64,000 bases of DNA from Lentisphaerota bacterium (GTDB lineage Bacteria > Verrucomicrobiota > Lentisphaeria > Victivallales > Victivallaceae): contig SUWD01000012.1 of assembly GCA_015061685.1 (NCBI GenBank), positions 1 through 64,000 of the forward strand. The letters are read 5' to 3'. The notes under the pieces are model-generated. The model was not told the origin of the DNA. It saw nothing but the letters and a program-made list of their open reading frames with translations, and searched no databases. How positions within the stretch are numbered: the first letter of the stretch is position 1; each line of letters begins with the position of its first letter. Both the position numbers and the translations under genes were made by a program. Shown one piece after another: positions 1 to 8,137 of the stretch.

Positions 1-110
1 GTGTCCATGGCGGAGCAAAAACACTCGTTCCCTTCCCGAACACGATAGTTAAGGGCTCCAGCGGCGATGGTACTGTAAATTTGACTATGGGAGAGTAGCA
101 CGATGCCGGG
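1..110 (+). rRNA. rrf: 5S ribosomal RNA (5' end cut by window edge)
   Basis: The sequence has the conserved 5S core: a GAACACGATAGTTAAG block near 38-54, CCAGCGGCGATGGTACTG near 58-75 and GGGAGAGTAGCACGATGCCGGG at the 3' end. The final GCCGGG needs a CCCGGY partner at the 5' end, which is absent, so roughly seven 5' bases lie before the window. It is presumably the last gene of an rRNA operon, because a rho-independent terminator follows ten bases later. The 3' end is set by homology to about one or two bases. Confidence 0.95.
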
Positions 111-120
111 AATTTTTCTT

Positions 121-157
121 ACCACCAGCGTTTTCGCACACGTTGGTGGTTTTTTTA
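121..157 (+). terminator. rho-independent terminator of the rRNA operon
   Basis: ACCACCAGCG (121-130) pairs with CGTTGGTGGT (141-150) with one G-U pair, closing a ten-base loop and followed by seven T. It lies ten bases after the 5S 3' end. Confidence 0.93.
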
Positions 158-260
158 TGCTTGTTTTTTGACACGACAGTTAATGGCTCCAGCGGCTGTC
201 CCCGCAGACCGCCGGGTGGATCAGGGCAAAACCACCGCAGACAGCTCTCCGGTGTCTTGC

Positions 261-300
261 TGGTTCCGTACCTCTCCGTACTCCTCCGTATCCCTCCGTA
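261..300 (+). repeat. four-unit decanucleotide array (TCCGTA every 10 bp)
   Basis: TCCGTA recurs at exactly 10-bp intervals four times (units ending at 270, 280, 290 and 300). It is followed by CCGCAGATCGTCGAGCGGAGCGAG. The same arrangement, array then a TCGAG-GAGCGAG hairpin-like segment, is found near 32119 and 54787. Confidence 0.85.
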
Positions 301-328
301 CCGCAGATCGTCGAGCGGAGCGAGCCGC

Positions 329-425
329 TGACCGCAGACCGCCGGGCGGATCAGGGCAATAGGCCGTATAGGCCGCATAAGCCGTATGGGTACTGGATCG
401 TAGGTGCATGGAGCAAGAGCGGTGC
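329..425 (+). repeat. intergenic module shared with 50903-51005
   Basis: Shares CGGATC-GGGCAATAGG, CAGGCCGCATAAGCCG-like blocks and GTGCATGGA with the segment after the tRNA-Cys gene. Both copies follow a stable-RNA gene and its terminator. No coding potential is evident. Confidence 0.7.
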
Positions 426-467
426 AGGGCGATTTCCCATTATTTTGTCTTATTTGTTTGAGGTGAG

Positions 468-495
468 TTGCAAAAATAAAATCCTGTGCTATCTT
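468..495 (+). promoter_or_regulatory. sigma70-type promoter for the 531-3670 operon
   Basis: TTGCAA (468-473), 16-bp spacer, TATCTT (490-495), 35 bp before the start codon at 531. The TATCTTATTA context matches the promoter at 42977-43005. Confidence 0.65.
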
Positions 496-530
496 ATTAA
501 GGTCAAGCCAATAACAAAAGGGATAGGGAT

Positions 531-1670
531 ATGTTATTAAAAGGTAATTTGATTTCTCTGGTATCGTTTTTACTTGTTCTGCTTGTTGTTACTGTCGGTG
601 GTTGTTGTAAAAATGAAAATGATTACACTCTGGTATTTCTCGGAGATATTCACTATGATAAAGAAGAATTTCACGATAAAGAGGTGATGCAATTTAAGGA
701 GCATGTGCCTTATATGAAAGGTGTGATGAATAAAGATGGTAATTTTTCATTGCGGAATCACACTTTCTGGACGACTGAATCCCGGAATATTTCCCATAAA
801 AATATTGCTCTCAACAGTGCTATGTGGGAGAAAGACGTGCCGCAGATCCTTGATAATGCCGCAGTTGATGCTGACAAAAATAATTCTCTTTATGCTATTC
901 AGCTTGGCGATATGATCCACGGTGATTGCGGAAGGCTCGATCTGCACGAAAAAAATCTGCAGGGTGCGTTGGATGAGATGGATAAGCGTTTCAATATGCC
1001 GGTGCTTACTGTTTGCGGCAATCATGATTCCCGGGGGCCGCATGGGCAGCAGGCATGGGATAATATTGTTCTGCCGTATCTGAAAAAGCACGTCGGAAAC
1101 TTTTCTCCGGAAGGAACCAATTATTATCTGCGTATCGGCAAGGACCTCTACTATTTTCACGATCTGATGAAACCGGATTTGGATTATATGGAGAAAGTTT
1201 TCAAAGAAAACAGTGATGTCCGCTATACATTTTTCATTTCACATGTCCTTTTGATGCCGATGGACCGGGGAAGTTTCAACGATATTCTGTCAGATGATTT
1301 CCACCGTCTTTTTGCTCTGCTTGAAGTCCGTGATGCCATCGTTTTGTGCGGTCATACCCACCGTATTTCCCTGACCGATTACCGGAATCCGGTGAATAAT
1401 CACCGGATAACACAATTTGTTCTGAATTCGACAGTCCGTTCCCCGGAAAAACAATCATCATTTGTTCCCGGCACAGATGCCAAACGTAAAATCATGCAGC
1501 CGGAAAAGTTTTATCATGATTTGTGGAAAAACTATTATGCAGGCAGACTGGAAACCACTCTCCATACTAATGGAGCAGGTTTTGCTCTGCTGCGGGTTTC
1601 CGATGATGGGGTTTTTATTGACTACCGCAACATAAATCAGGAAAAATATCATACTTTCAAACTTCGGTAA
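531..1670 (+). CDS. calcineurin-like metallophosphoesterase lipoprotein
   Basis: A 379-residue exported phosphoesterase. A hydrophobic stretch at residues 9-24 ends in a lipobox-like VGGC with the lipidated Cys at 25, so the protein is probably anchored in a membrane. The two-metal phosphoesterase motifs follow in order: GDIH (38-41), GDMIHGD, GNHD, a SHV histidine and GHTH. These ligands normally bind two divalent metals and hydrolyse phosphomonoesters or diesters; the substrate cannot be told. It starts an apparent operon: the next gene begins 10 bp downstream and a third follows. The promoter lies just upstream. Family assignment is firm, function generic. Confidence 0.88.
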   Translation: MLLKGNLISLVSFLLVLLVVTVGGCCKNENDYTLVFLGDIHYDKEEFHDKEVMQFKEHVPYMKGVMNKDGNFSLRNHTFWTTESRNISHKNIALNSAMWEKDVPQILDNAAVDADKNNSLYAIQLGDMIHGDCGRLDLHEKNLQGALDEMDKRFNMPVLTVCGNHDSRGPHGQQAWDNIVLPYLKKHVGNFSPEGTNYYLRIGKDLYYFHDLMKPDLDYMEKVFKENSDVRYTFFISHVLLMPMDRGSFNDILSDDFHRLFALLEVRDAIVLCGHTHRISLTDYRNPVNNHRITQFVLNSTVRSPEKQSSFVPGTDAKRKIMQPEKFYHDLWKNYYAGRLETTLHTNGAGFALLRVSDDGVFIDYRNINQEKYHTFKLR

Positions 1671-1680
1671 AGGAGAGAGG

Positions 1681-2073
1681 ATGAAAAATTTATTTCTCTG
1701 TGTTGTTCTGCTGTTGATATTTTGCGGCTGCCGGAGCAGGATCGATCACAGTACGCCTCAAACTTTAGCAGAATCTTATGTGCGGGCTTTTTCTGCCGGA
1801 GATTATGATGCTATGGTGGAGGCATGGTCTCCGGAAACCAGAAAATTTACCCGGAAATTTGCTTTGGAAAATAATATTCCGGAGCGTGATTTTGTCAAAT
1901 TTATGTTTGCCCTTGCCCGAAATGATGCGGACAAAGAAGCTGCAAAACTGGCAAACGATCCATTGTTTTTTCAACAGACCGTTGAACAACTGCTCAAGGA
2001 CAGGATCGTTACCGGGAAACGGGAAGAGGGTTTTGTCAATATCAACGGTAAGTGGTATCTGCAATTTTTTTAA
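1681..2073 (+). CDS. small lipoprotein with a DUF4878/NTF2-like fold
   Basis: A 130-residue protein with a signal peptide ending in a lipobox-like IFCGC (Cys about 17). The mature part starts with TPQTLAESYVRAFSAGDYDAM and ends with a VNINGKWYL strand. That is the usual layout of NTF2-like proteins such as DUF4878: a helix carrying 'A-x-x-Y-hydrophobic-A-G-D-Y' and a final 'GKWYL' strand. An AAAGGAG ribosome site precedes the ATG. It lies between two other exported proteins, 10 bp after the phosphoesterase, and is probably co-transcribed with it. Ligand and role are unknown. Confidence 0.75.
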   Translation: MKNLFLCVVLLLIFCGCRSRIDHSTPQTLAESYVRAFSAGDYDAMVEAWSPETRKFTRKFALENNIPERDFVKFMFALARNDADKEAAKLANDPLFFQQTVEQLLKDRIVTGKREEGFVNINGKWYLQFF

Positions 2074-2089
2074 TACATGGAGAATTATA

Positions 2090-3670
2090 ATGTTCCGCAA
2101 AGTATTTTTTCTGCTTGGTATGATTTTTTCTGCCGGAGCTGCCGAAATGGTCATGGATATCAATTTTGACGGGCATCCGGATAAACTTGTTGCCGTAAAA
2201 GAGGCGGCTATCGGTTCATCATTTGATGTTATGCTTTATGATCCGGCAAAGGGAGTATATTACCGTGAACCGATTTTTTCCACTTATATTGCAGGAGTAG
2301 CTCCGCTTCTTGATCCGCAGGAAAAGAGTATCCAAACCAGATTACTGATGGAGAATACATTCCTGCCGGGTTATAAATTTTTTGTCCGGAATGGAAAACT
2401 CTGTTTTTCTGACGGCGAAGCAGTGCCGGAGATGAAATTTGACTGGAGTTTTGAAAAGATTTCTCCGCAAATGCTGGAAGTCGATCTGAAAGCCGGAAAA
2501 CCGGTTTTTGATGAGGCTGTATCGCAATGGGAAAAACTGATTCCGGAATTGGAAAAGCGGCAAATCCCTTACACCGCTGAATTGTTTTGCCGCCGTTTCA
2601 ATAACGGATATCGTGCCGATCCCGGCAAGATCGGGCAGTGGGAAAAGAGTATGCAGGAGTTATTCAGCGTATTGCCGAATGATTTGCCATCCGGGGAATT
2701 CACTCCGGAGATCAACTCCCTGCGGGAGACATTTCTGACCGGAAATGCCGAAAAAACAGCTTTGATGGAAAAACAAACTGCTGATCCCCGTGATTTGACA
2801 GTCTCTCCTGATCCGGCAAAGCCGTTTGTCGATCAGTCGTTATGGAAATTCAGTTTATTCCGGGATGCTTCCCGGATATATGCGGTCAAGATCCGCTCTG
2901 CAGCCGTAAAAAAAGATTGGGCGGCAGTGATGGCAAATTTTTCTGCCGGGGAAAAGTTGATTTTACCGGCAAACAGTTTGCTGCATTTTCTGGTAAATAA
3001 TGCGATCGATGTGATTTTGATGCAGGCTTTGTGCGATGCTGTCTATCAGGCTCATAAGCAAAAGGAGCTTACTCCGGAACTTATCTCTTTCGCCCGTAAT
3101 GCTTTCGCCGGAAAAGAAAAACGGATGTTGAAAGATTTTTATTCAGCTTATCAGATGGAAGCCGGCTGTACATTCAACACAATTGACAGTTTGATGCATG
3201 GATACGGATTGGAAAACGATTCTGTCATGCGTCCGGATGGCATGGTACTGTATTATTTGGCTGCAATAATGATGCATGATAAGGTCGCCATCGGTAAATT
3301 TTACTGCAATGCTCTGGATGTATTGAAAAAAGATCCGTATTTGACCGGTGAATATGATTATCAGCCGGAGAAGTTGTATATATGCGGAGCACTTGTCGCA
3401 ATGGATATATTCGTTTCCCCGGTATATAATGCGTTGGCTTTTTACCGCTCTGCCGATGGATTTCTGGATTACCTTGAATATGGCAGACTTCCGGAATATG
3501 AAGACCCTTACACCGGGAAAAAGCTCCGCTTTTACCGGGGAGAATTTACTGTCGGCAGAAAGCAAAAAAAGGTGCGTGGCATCCGTATCTATTCAGTGGG
3601 GAAAAATCAGAAAGATGAGAATGGCTCCGGAGATGACCCCGGAGTTTCTCTGACAGATATTACACTTTGA
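2090..3670 (+). CDS. exported hypothetical protein
   Basis: A 526-residue protein starting MFRKVFFLLGMIFSAGAAEM, a clear signal peptide with likely cleavage after AGAA. The reading frame stays open far upstream, but the ATG at 2090 is chosen because of this signal peptide, an AGGAG-like GGAGAA site just before it, and because an earlier start would overlap the preceding lipoprotein. I recognise no domain: the mature part is rich in charged helical segments with a DINFDGHPD motif just after the signal. Third gene of the operon with the phosphoesterase and NTF2-like lipoprotein. It converges on the GH106-like gene with a 21-bp gap and no clear terminator. Confidence 0.7.
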   Translation: MFRKVFFLLGMIFSAGAAEMVMDINFDGHPDKLVAVKEAAIGSSFDVMLYDPAKGVYYREPIFSTYIAGVAPLLDPQEKSIQTRLLMENTFLPGYKFFVRNGKLCFSDGEAVPEMKFDWSFEKISPQMLEVDLKAGKPVFDEAVSQWEKLIPELEKRQIPYTAELFCRRFNNGYRADPGKIGQWEKSMQELFSVLPNDLPSGEFTPEINSLRETFLTGNAEKTALMEKQTADPRDLTVSPDPAKPFVDQSLWKFSLFRDASRIYAVKIRSAAVKKDWAAVMANFSAGEKLILPANSLLHFLVNNAIDVILMQALCDAVYQAHKQKELTPELISFARNAFAGKEKRMLKDFYSAYQMEAGCTFNTIDSLMHGYGLENDSVMRPDGMVLYYLAAIMMHDKVAIGKFYCNALDVLKKDPYLTGEYDYQPEKLYICGALVAMDIFVSPVYNALAFYRSADGFLDYLEYGRLPEYEDPYTGKKLRFYRGEFTVGRKQKKVRGIRIYSVGKNQKDENGSGDDPGVSLTDITL

Positions 3671-3691
3671 ATATCGCTTTACCGGGGAAAA

Positions 3692-6600
3692 TCAACCGAA
3701 CAAACCGCAGGGAACCAGTTGTTTTTCATTTTGCAGACAGGTTTTGAATTGCAGCGGTCCCACCCATGCCGGAGACGGTTCATCCAGATAAAATGGTCCG
3801 AAAGCGTTGCGGCGGTGTCCGTAAACGGTGATTTCCAATCGGTTTTCTCCTGTTTTGAGATACCGGGCGATATTCACCGTGTATGGCGGCCACGGCAAAA
3901 TGATTTCTTCTGAACCATTTACGGAAATGCCGAGAGCCACTCCCCGGAAATTATCCAGTTTCAACCAGACCGGTTCATCCGGCAGAGCTGGCAAATCCAC
4001 GTTGTTTATATAGGTCATATTGTCGGCATAGTACGGGAAACCTTGTTTGCACCAGTCGCCCAAAAGCAAAGTGTCTGGAAGTTCAGTCAGCCGGTCATCG
4101 GCAACTCCGAAATCTCCCAGCAGAAACATCGCTTCCAGACCGGGGTGATATTCGTGGTAAAGCGTGGAGAGAAGCAGAATATTTTCTCCCTGTTGCAAAA
4201 GTTCTGCCGGCAGCAGAGATTTCCGCAGGGCAGGATCGACCCAGTAACCATCATCGGAGGGAGCGAATTTTTTACCGTTGAGGGAGAACTCCCACAATTC
4301 CGGATGTTCAACTGCCATGAAAAGTTTTTCCGGCAGATGATCGGCATTGAATTTATAACGCAGTTTCACCGGGAAAAGTTTTTTCGGTTCACGGTTCTGC
4401 CGGGTGTAAGGTTGGGACATCGCTCCGCCCCGCCGGGGAATGGAGTGTTTGTCCCGCAAAATATTATCAACATTAAGAATATAATCCGCTTTTTCCCAAT
4501 CGCCGTTGTCAACAGCGTATTCCGGACGGTCTAGCACCAGAGTATTGGGGCCATGACAGCGGTACGACCAGGGATCATGCGGCAAGCGGAGAGCATATTT
4601 TTCATCAAATGTTTCCGGACGGAGAGATACCGGCAGAGATTTTTCTGTTTCAATAAAAAGCCGGGAACCGAGTTTTTCCAGCGAGGTATTGAAAAACCGT
4701 TTGCCGTCTTTGAATGACGATACTACCGGGTAATAGTTCCCTGTATCGGGATCAAGTTCGAAAATTTCTCCTTTGCCGCTTGAGTTCCAGGCGATCGCAA
4801 GGGTCGGGAATTCATCGTTGCGTTCCAGCACTCCCGGCTCTTTTTTCTGCTCCGTAAGGTCAAGTTTATGACTGGCGTTGCAGATGAAAAGTGTCCGGAA
4901 ATCACTGCCGGTTTTAATGAGAGATAAAACCGGATCTGCTTCTTCGCCGTCAGCGGTAATGGATATTTCGCGTGCCGGAAAAAGGGCATCGGGCAGTTCT
5001 TTGAGTGTAACTCCGGTAAAAGCAGAGAAAAATTCTTCCGCAGCCGGTGATTTTATGCCGTCAACGTGTTTTGGTATTTCTCCGGTATAAAGAACAATAC
5101 CGTTGTCATCCCGGAATTTTTTCAGCAGTTCGAGCGTGGTTGCCCTCAATGTTCTTACTTCCGGGATGACCACCGCCTTGTAAGAAGCTTTGCCGACGGT
5201 GAATCTGCCGCCTTTTATCTCTGCCAGACGGGAGAGCATCTCCTCATCACCGTAGTCAAAGTCCAGATTTGCTCCGAGCAGGCAGTTGCGTAAATCGATA
5301 AGTTTCTGATCTTCCTCATCCATATCCTGCTGGGTGGTGATCGTTTCAGATTTCCATCCCCAGACCGATTCAATGGGGTGGATCACCAGTATGCTCCGGA
5401 GATCCTGTCCCTCGGACAAAACGGCTCCCAGCCGGGCAAAATGATCTTCCACCACGGCATATTTTTTGTGCCACGGCGACTGGAAAGAGATGCTTGCCGG
5501 GTAATCTCTTTTGGCATCGCCCGCCATTGAATACCATGCCAGATGCTGACAGCGGAAATTGATCCCCAGTGCGTACTGCCATTCTCCGATCGCCTTGTGA
5601 CCGGCAAATGGGAAATCCCACCCGGTACAGCCGTAACACTCGGTCAACCGCCATTTTTTATCCAGTTGTGCCGCCACGGAAACGCATTGTTTGACGGTAT
5701 CATATATCTGCCAGTGTTCAGTAAGCATATCCACTCCGGGCATTTGCATATATTCATAGGAACGCATGGCAGCTCCCACCTGATGACGTTGGCAGGTCAA
5801 AGTGTCTTCCCAGTGCATGTGTCCGGTCAGCGGGATGTGGTGTTCACTGCACCATTTGCCGATCTGTCCGGCAAAAGAATTGACAAACATGGTGGTCAAC
5901 ATTTCATAGTAATCCCGGCGTACCCGGGAAAATTCTTCACCGTTGAGAGAATAGAATAATTCCGGCAGATGTTCCAGAATATCGTAATTGAATTTCTCCC
6001 GGAAAAGCTCCGGCAGTTTCTTTGTCCACGGCAGTATCTGCGGCGGAGGCGGCGGTTCCTCACCGGGGAGGACGACGGTTTTGGCATTTTCCGAAAAAAG
6101 AGCCGTCCGGTAATTGGGTTCATCGGTGAATATCGCTCCGGCAGAAGTGCCGAATTTGTCCTGAAATTTTTCAGCATAAGGCTCATAGGCGGTTTTTATA
6201 AATGCTTTTACCGCGTCCGGATTGAGAGTATCAAGATAGGTTTGATCATTGTACCAGCTCTCCGGCGGGGAGTGCCGGGTATAGAAGTGCAGCACTCTCC
6301 CCGGAGTTTCCGGGGCGGTTTTGTGCCACGATTCCGGAATACCGTCATTGTCCACGGCAAATGAACCCAGATAAACAGCTTCCGGATCATCCAGCAGTAC
6401 AGTGGTCATGGCGATCGCCTGGATCCGGTACTCTTTGTTTTTGGTCACCATACCCCCGGCAGAACCGCTCGGCCAGCGGTCTTCATCATACAAATAGGCG
6501 GTCATTTCCAGTTTTTCAGCTTCGCTGATACACATTTTGACCGCCTCGAACCACTCTTTGCCGAGGAATGGAGTATCCAGACCGACTCTGGCGTGCATGA

Positions 6601-6745
6601 AAAATCCTCCCAATCCCATTTCGTGCATGGTTTTTATCTGGCGGCGAAGTTCATCAAGTTCCAGACGGCTGTTCCACGCCCAGAAAGGGGCCCCCCGGAA
6701 ACGTGAATCCGGAGCGGAGAAATTTTTTATAATATTTTTCAGCAT
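3692..6745 (-). CDS. GH106-like glycoside hydrolase (alpha-L-rhamnosidase family)
   Basis: A 1017-residue protein. Its N-terminal (beta/alpha)8-type half carries family hallmarks: PFWAWN (20-25), GGFFMHARVGL (46-56) and YLYDEDRWPSG (84-94), followed further in by FTDEPNY and GHMHWEDTL segments with the acidic residues expected at the active site. The C-terminal half looks beta-rich, with jelly-roll-like LGDWCKQGFPYYADN and LDNFRGVALGISVNG segments. GH106 enzymes remove alpha-L-rhamnose from pectic and other polysaccharides; true substrate is not established for this branch. No signal peptide, so probably cytoplasmic. GAGGATC precedes the ATG. It is divergent from the AraC regulator, a likely controller. 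Confidence 0.85.
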   Translation of the reverse strand: MLKNIIKNFSAPDSRFRGAPFWAWNSRLELDELRRQIKTMHEMGLGGFFMHARVGLDTPFLGKEWFEAVKMCISEAEKLEMTAYLYDEDRWPSGSAGGMVTKNKEYRIQAIAMTTVLLDDPEAVYLGSFAVDNDGIPESWHKTAPETPGRVLHFYTRHSPPESWYNDQTYLDTLNPDAVKAFIKTAYEPYAEKFQDKFGTSAGAIFTDEPNYRTALFSENAKTVVLPGEEPPPPPQILPWTKKLPELFREKFNYDILEHLPELFYSLNGEEFSRVRRDYYEMLTTMFVNSFAGQIGKWCSEHHIPLTGHMHWEDTLTCQRHQVGAAMRSYEYMQMPGVDMLTEHWQIYDTVKQCVSVAAQLDKKWRLTECYGCTGWDFPFAGHKAIGEWQYALGINFRCQHLAWYSMAGDAKRDYPASISFQSPWHKKYAVVEDHFARLGAVLSEGQDLRSILVIHPIESVWGWKSETITTQQDMDEEDQKLIDLRNCLLGANLDFDYGDEEMLSRLAEIKGGRFTVGKASYKAVVIPEVRTLRATTLELLKKFRDDNGIVLYTGEIPKHVDGIKSPAAEEFFSAFTGVTLKELPDALFPAREISITADGEEADPVLSLIKTGSDFRTLFICNASHKLDLTEQKKEPGVLERNDEFPTLAIAWNSSGKGEIFELDPDTGNYYPVVSSFKDGKRFFNTSLEKLGSRLFIETEKSLPVSLRPETFDEKYALRLPHDPWSYRCHGPNTLVLDRPEYAVDNGDWEKADYILNVDNILRDKHSIPRRGGAMSQPYTRQNREPKKLFPVKLRYKFNADHLPEKLFMAVEHPELWEFSLNGKKFAPSDDGYWVDPALRKSLLPAELLQQGENILLLSTLYHEYHPGLEAMFLLGDFGVADDRLTELPDTLLLGDWCKQGFPYYADNMTYINNVDLPALPDEPVWLKLDNFRGVALGISVNGSEEIILPWPPYTVNIARYLKTGENRLEITVYGHRRNAFGPFYLDEPSPAWVGPLQFKTCLQNEKQLVPCGLFG

Positions 6746-6838
6746 TTTTGATCCTCTTGTTTGTTTTTTGTAATTTCCTGTAATATAGTATAAAAGATAA
6801 TAAATAACCTTGACTATTATTCAAAAAAACAGCATTAT

Positions 6839-7768
6839 ATGTCAAAAATGCATTCAGAAACGGAAAAACTGGTATTTTCGTTGATCGCAGAACTTTCTCC
6901 GTGGAATAATCTGCCGTTGACGGTGAAGCTCAAACAGCATGAGAATGATACGCTCCGGCACTATCATCCGGATTATTATGAATTGGTACTGGTGCGATCC
7001 GGAGAAGCGGTAAATGCGGGGGATGACTGGGAATTCCCGATCGGAGCAGGGGATTTTTTTCTGCTTCCTCCGGGAGTCTGGCACTCTTACCGCCGGGCGA
7101 GGGGATTGGAAATTTATAACCTCCTTTTCGGTCAGGAGGTGTTGAATTACTTCAAAGATGACATGGCGGCATTGAAAAACACCCATCTGCTTTTACCGGG
7201 GAACAGTTTTGCCGGAGTTCCGCAGTTGTTTTGTCTGCCGGAAAAAGCTTTTCCGGAAACGGTACAGCTTTTGGAAGCTGTAATCCGGGAGGAAAAGGAG
7301 AAAAAGCCGGGGGCAAAAACGGCGATATTGGGGTATTTCCTCCGGGCAGTGCTGATATTTTTCCGGAATGGGATCCCGGCAGGATATGGGAAAAGCATGC
7401 CGCCGGATCATCGGATAAGTTTGCTTATGGGAAAACTTAATGAGAGTTGGTATGAGCAGTGGAGTTTGGCTGAAATGGCGAAGTTTGCCGGGATGTCATT
7501 GAGCAGTTTCCGGCAGCATTTTCTCCGGGCATCCGGAAGCTCTCCTGGAGCGTATCTGTTGAATTTGCGTTTGCGTAAATCCTTGATGATGCTGAAAATG
7601 AAACAAAATTCCATCAGCGAAGTTTCCCGCGGGTGCGGTTTCAGTGACAGCAACTATTTTTCCCGGCAGTTCCGCCGTAAATTCGGTTTGAGTCCACGGG
7701 GATTTGCTGCGGCGGTGCAGTCGGGGAAGGGCCCGGATTTTAATTCGGTATATGAAAAGAAGGAATAA
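6839..7768 (+). CDS. AraC-family transcriptional regulator with cupin sensor domain
   Basis: A 309-residue regulator. Residues about 25-100 form a cupin-like ligand domain (RHYHPDYYELVLVRSG and GAGDFFLLPPGVWHSY). Residues about 200-300 hold the two helix-turn-helix motifs of AraC proteins: SLAEMAKFAGMSLSSFRQHF, then ISEVSRGCGFSDSNYFSRQF ending in a typical GLSPRGF. Such proteins sense a sugar and activate adjacent catabolic genes. It is divergent from the GH106-like gene across 93 AT-rich bases, a typical regulator-target arrangement. The ribosome site is weak and the ATG at 6848 is an alternative start. A truncated MITE lies behind it. Confidence 0.92.
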   Translation: MSKMHSETEKLVFSLIAELSPWNNLPLTVKLKQHENDTLRHYHPDYYELVLVRSGEAVNAGDDWEFPIGAGDFFLLPPGVWHSYRRARGLEIYNLLFGQEVLNYFKDDMAALKNTHLLLPGNSFAGVPQLFCLPEKAFPETVQLLEAVIREEKEKKPGAKTAILGYFLRAVLIFFRNGIPAGYGKSMPPDHRISLLMGKLNESWYEQWSLAEMAKFAGMSLSSFRQHFLRASGSSPGAYLLNLRLRKSLMMLKMKQNSISEVSRGCGFSDSNYFSRQFRRKFGLSPRGFAAAVQSGKGPDFNSVYEKKE

Positions 7769-7811
7769 ATAGTTGGGGCGGGTTGAAATTTCTGTTTTAT
7801 GCGGTATATTC

Positions 7812-7941
7812 TGTGACGTACATGACTGCGAAAACGTCCGCATATTTGCCAAGAGATTGCCCGCAATGCCCCACCGCCTCGTCGCGGCGTAGAGCAACGG
7901 AGACGGAAGGAAAGATTTTTTACAAAAAATGAGACAATAAC
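7812..7941 (+). mobile_element. truncated copy of the MITE-like element (right end only)
   Basis: From TGACGTACATGACTGCG near 7814 to the terminal GAGACAATAAC at 7941 it matches the right part of the 27466-27746 element. It also carries a CGGCGTAG-GCAACGGAGACGG piece found in the 62972 copy. No left terminus and no target duplication are visible. The intact terminus lies 25 bp before the start codon of the zinc-ribbon gene. Confidence 0.8.
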
Positions 7942-7966
7942 TATTTGTTAATTGAGAGGTAAAAAC

Positions 7967-8134
7967 ATGATTTTAAAGTGTCCATTTTGTTCCTATCCCT
8001 ATCTGGTTGAAAATGAGGGGAAATATCAGTGCGGAGTCTGCGGAAGCAAATATTATTATGTTTCCGGTCAGGTGATGATGTGGCAGAAACACCGGCAGAA
8101 AAAAGCGGTATATCGAAGTAATATAAGGAAGTGA
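7967..8134 (+). CDS. small zinc-ribbon protein
   Basis: A 55-residue protein beginning MILKCPFCSYPYL. Two CxxC pairs (CPFC and CGVC) about 18 residues apart form a rubredoxin-like zinc knuckle; the rest is a basic tail. The ATG at 7967 is preferred over the upstream TTG at 7952 because GAGAGG sits seven bases before it. Only three bases separate it from the esterase gene, so the two are co-transcribed. It may be a small metal-binding or nucleic-acid-binding protein; nothing more specific can be said. The upstream MITE end lies 25 bp away. Confidence 0.72.
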   Translation: MILKCPFCSYPYLVENEGKYQCGVCGSKYYYVSGQVMMWQKHRQKKAVYRSNIRK

Positions 8135-8137
8135 ATT

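Larger units (their letters stand above)
158..467. other. gene-free gap filled with mosaic repeat modules
   Basis: No convincing gene is seen; the short frames here read through repeats. Contents are a CCGCAGACCGCCGGGTGG module at 200-228, a second version at 331-360, a CAGCTCTCCGGTGTC piece near 242-256 that recurs near 9747-9760, the 10-bp array at 261-300, and a closing module at 329-425 that recurs at 50903-51005 after the tRNA-Cys gene. The segment TCGTCGAGCGGAGCGAG after the array also recurs in the 54 kb gap. Confidence 0.75.

Noticed and set aside
261-300. Plasmid-type origin iterons
   Set aside because: The 10-bp arrays recur in several gaps with no replication initiator gene nearby; dnaB at 36599 belongs to the housekeeping ribosomal cluster.
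143-409. Short frames after the 5S gene
   Set aside because: Repeat-derived, no ribosome site, and overlapping the terminator and the decamer array.
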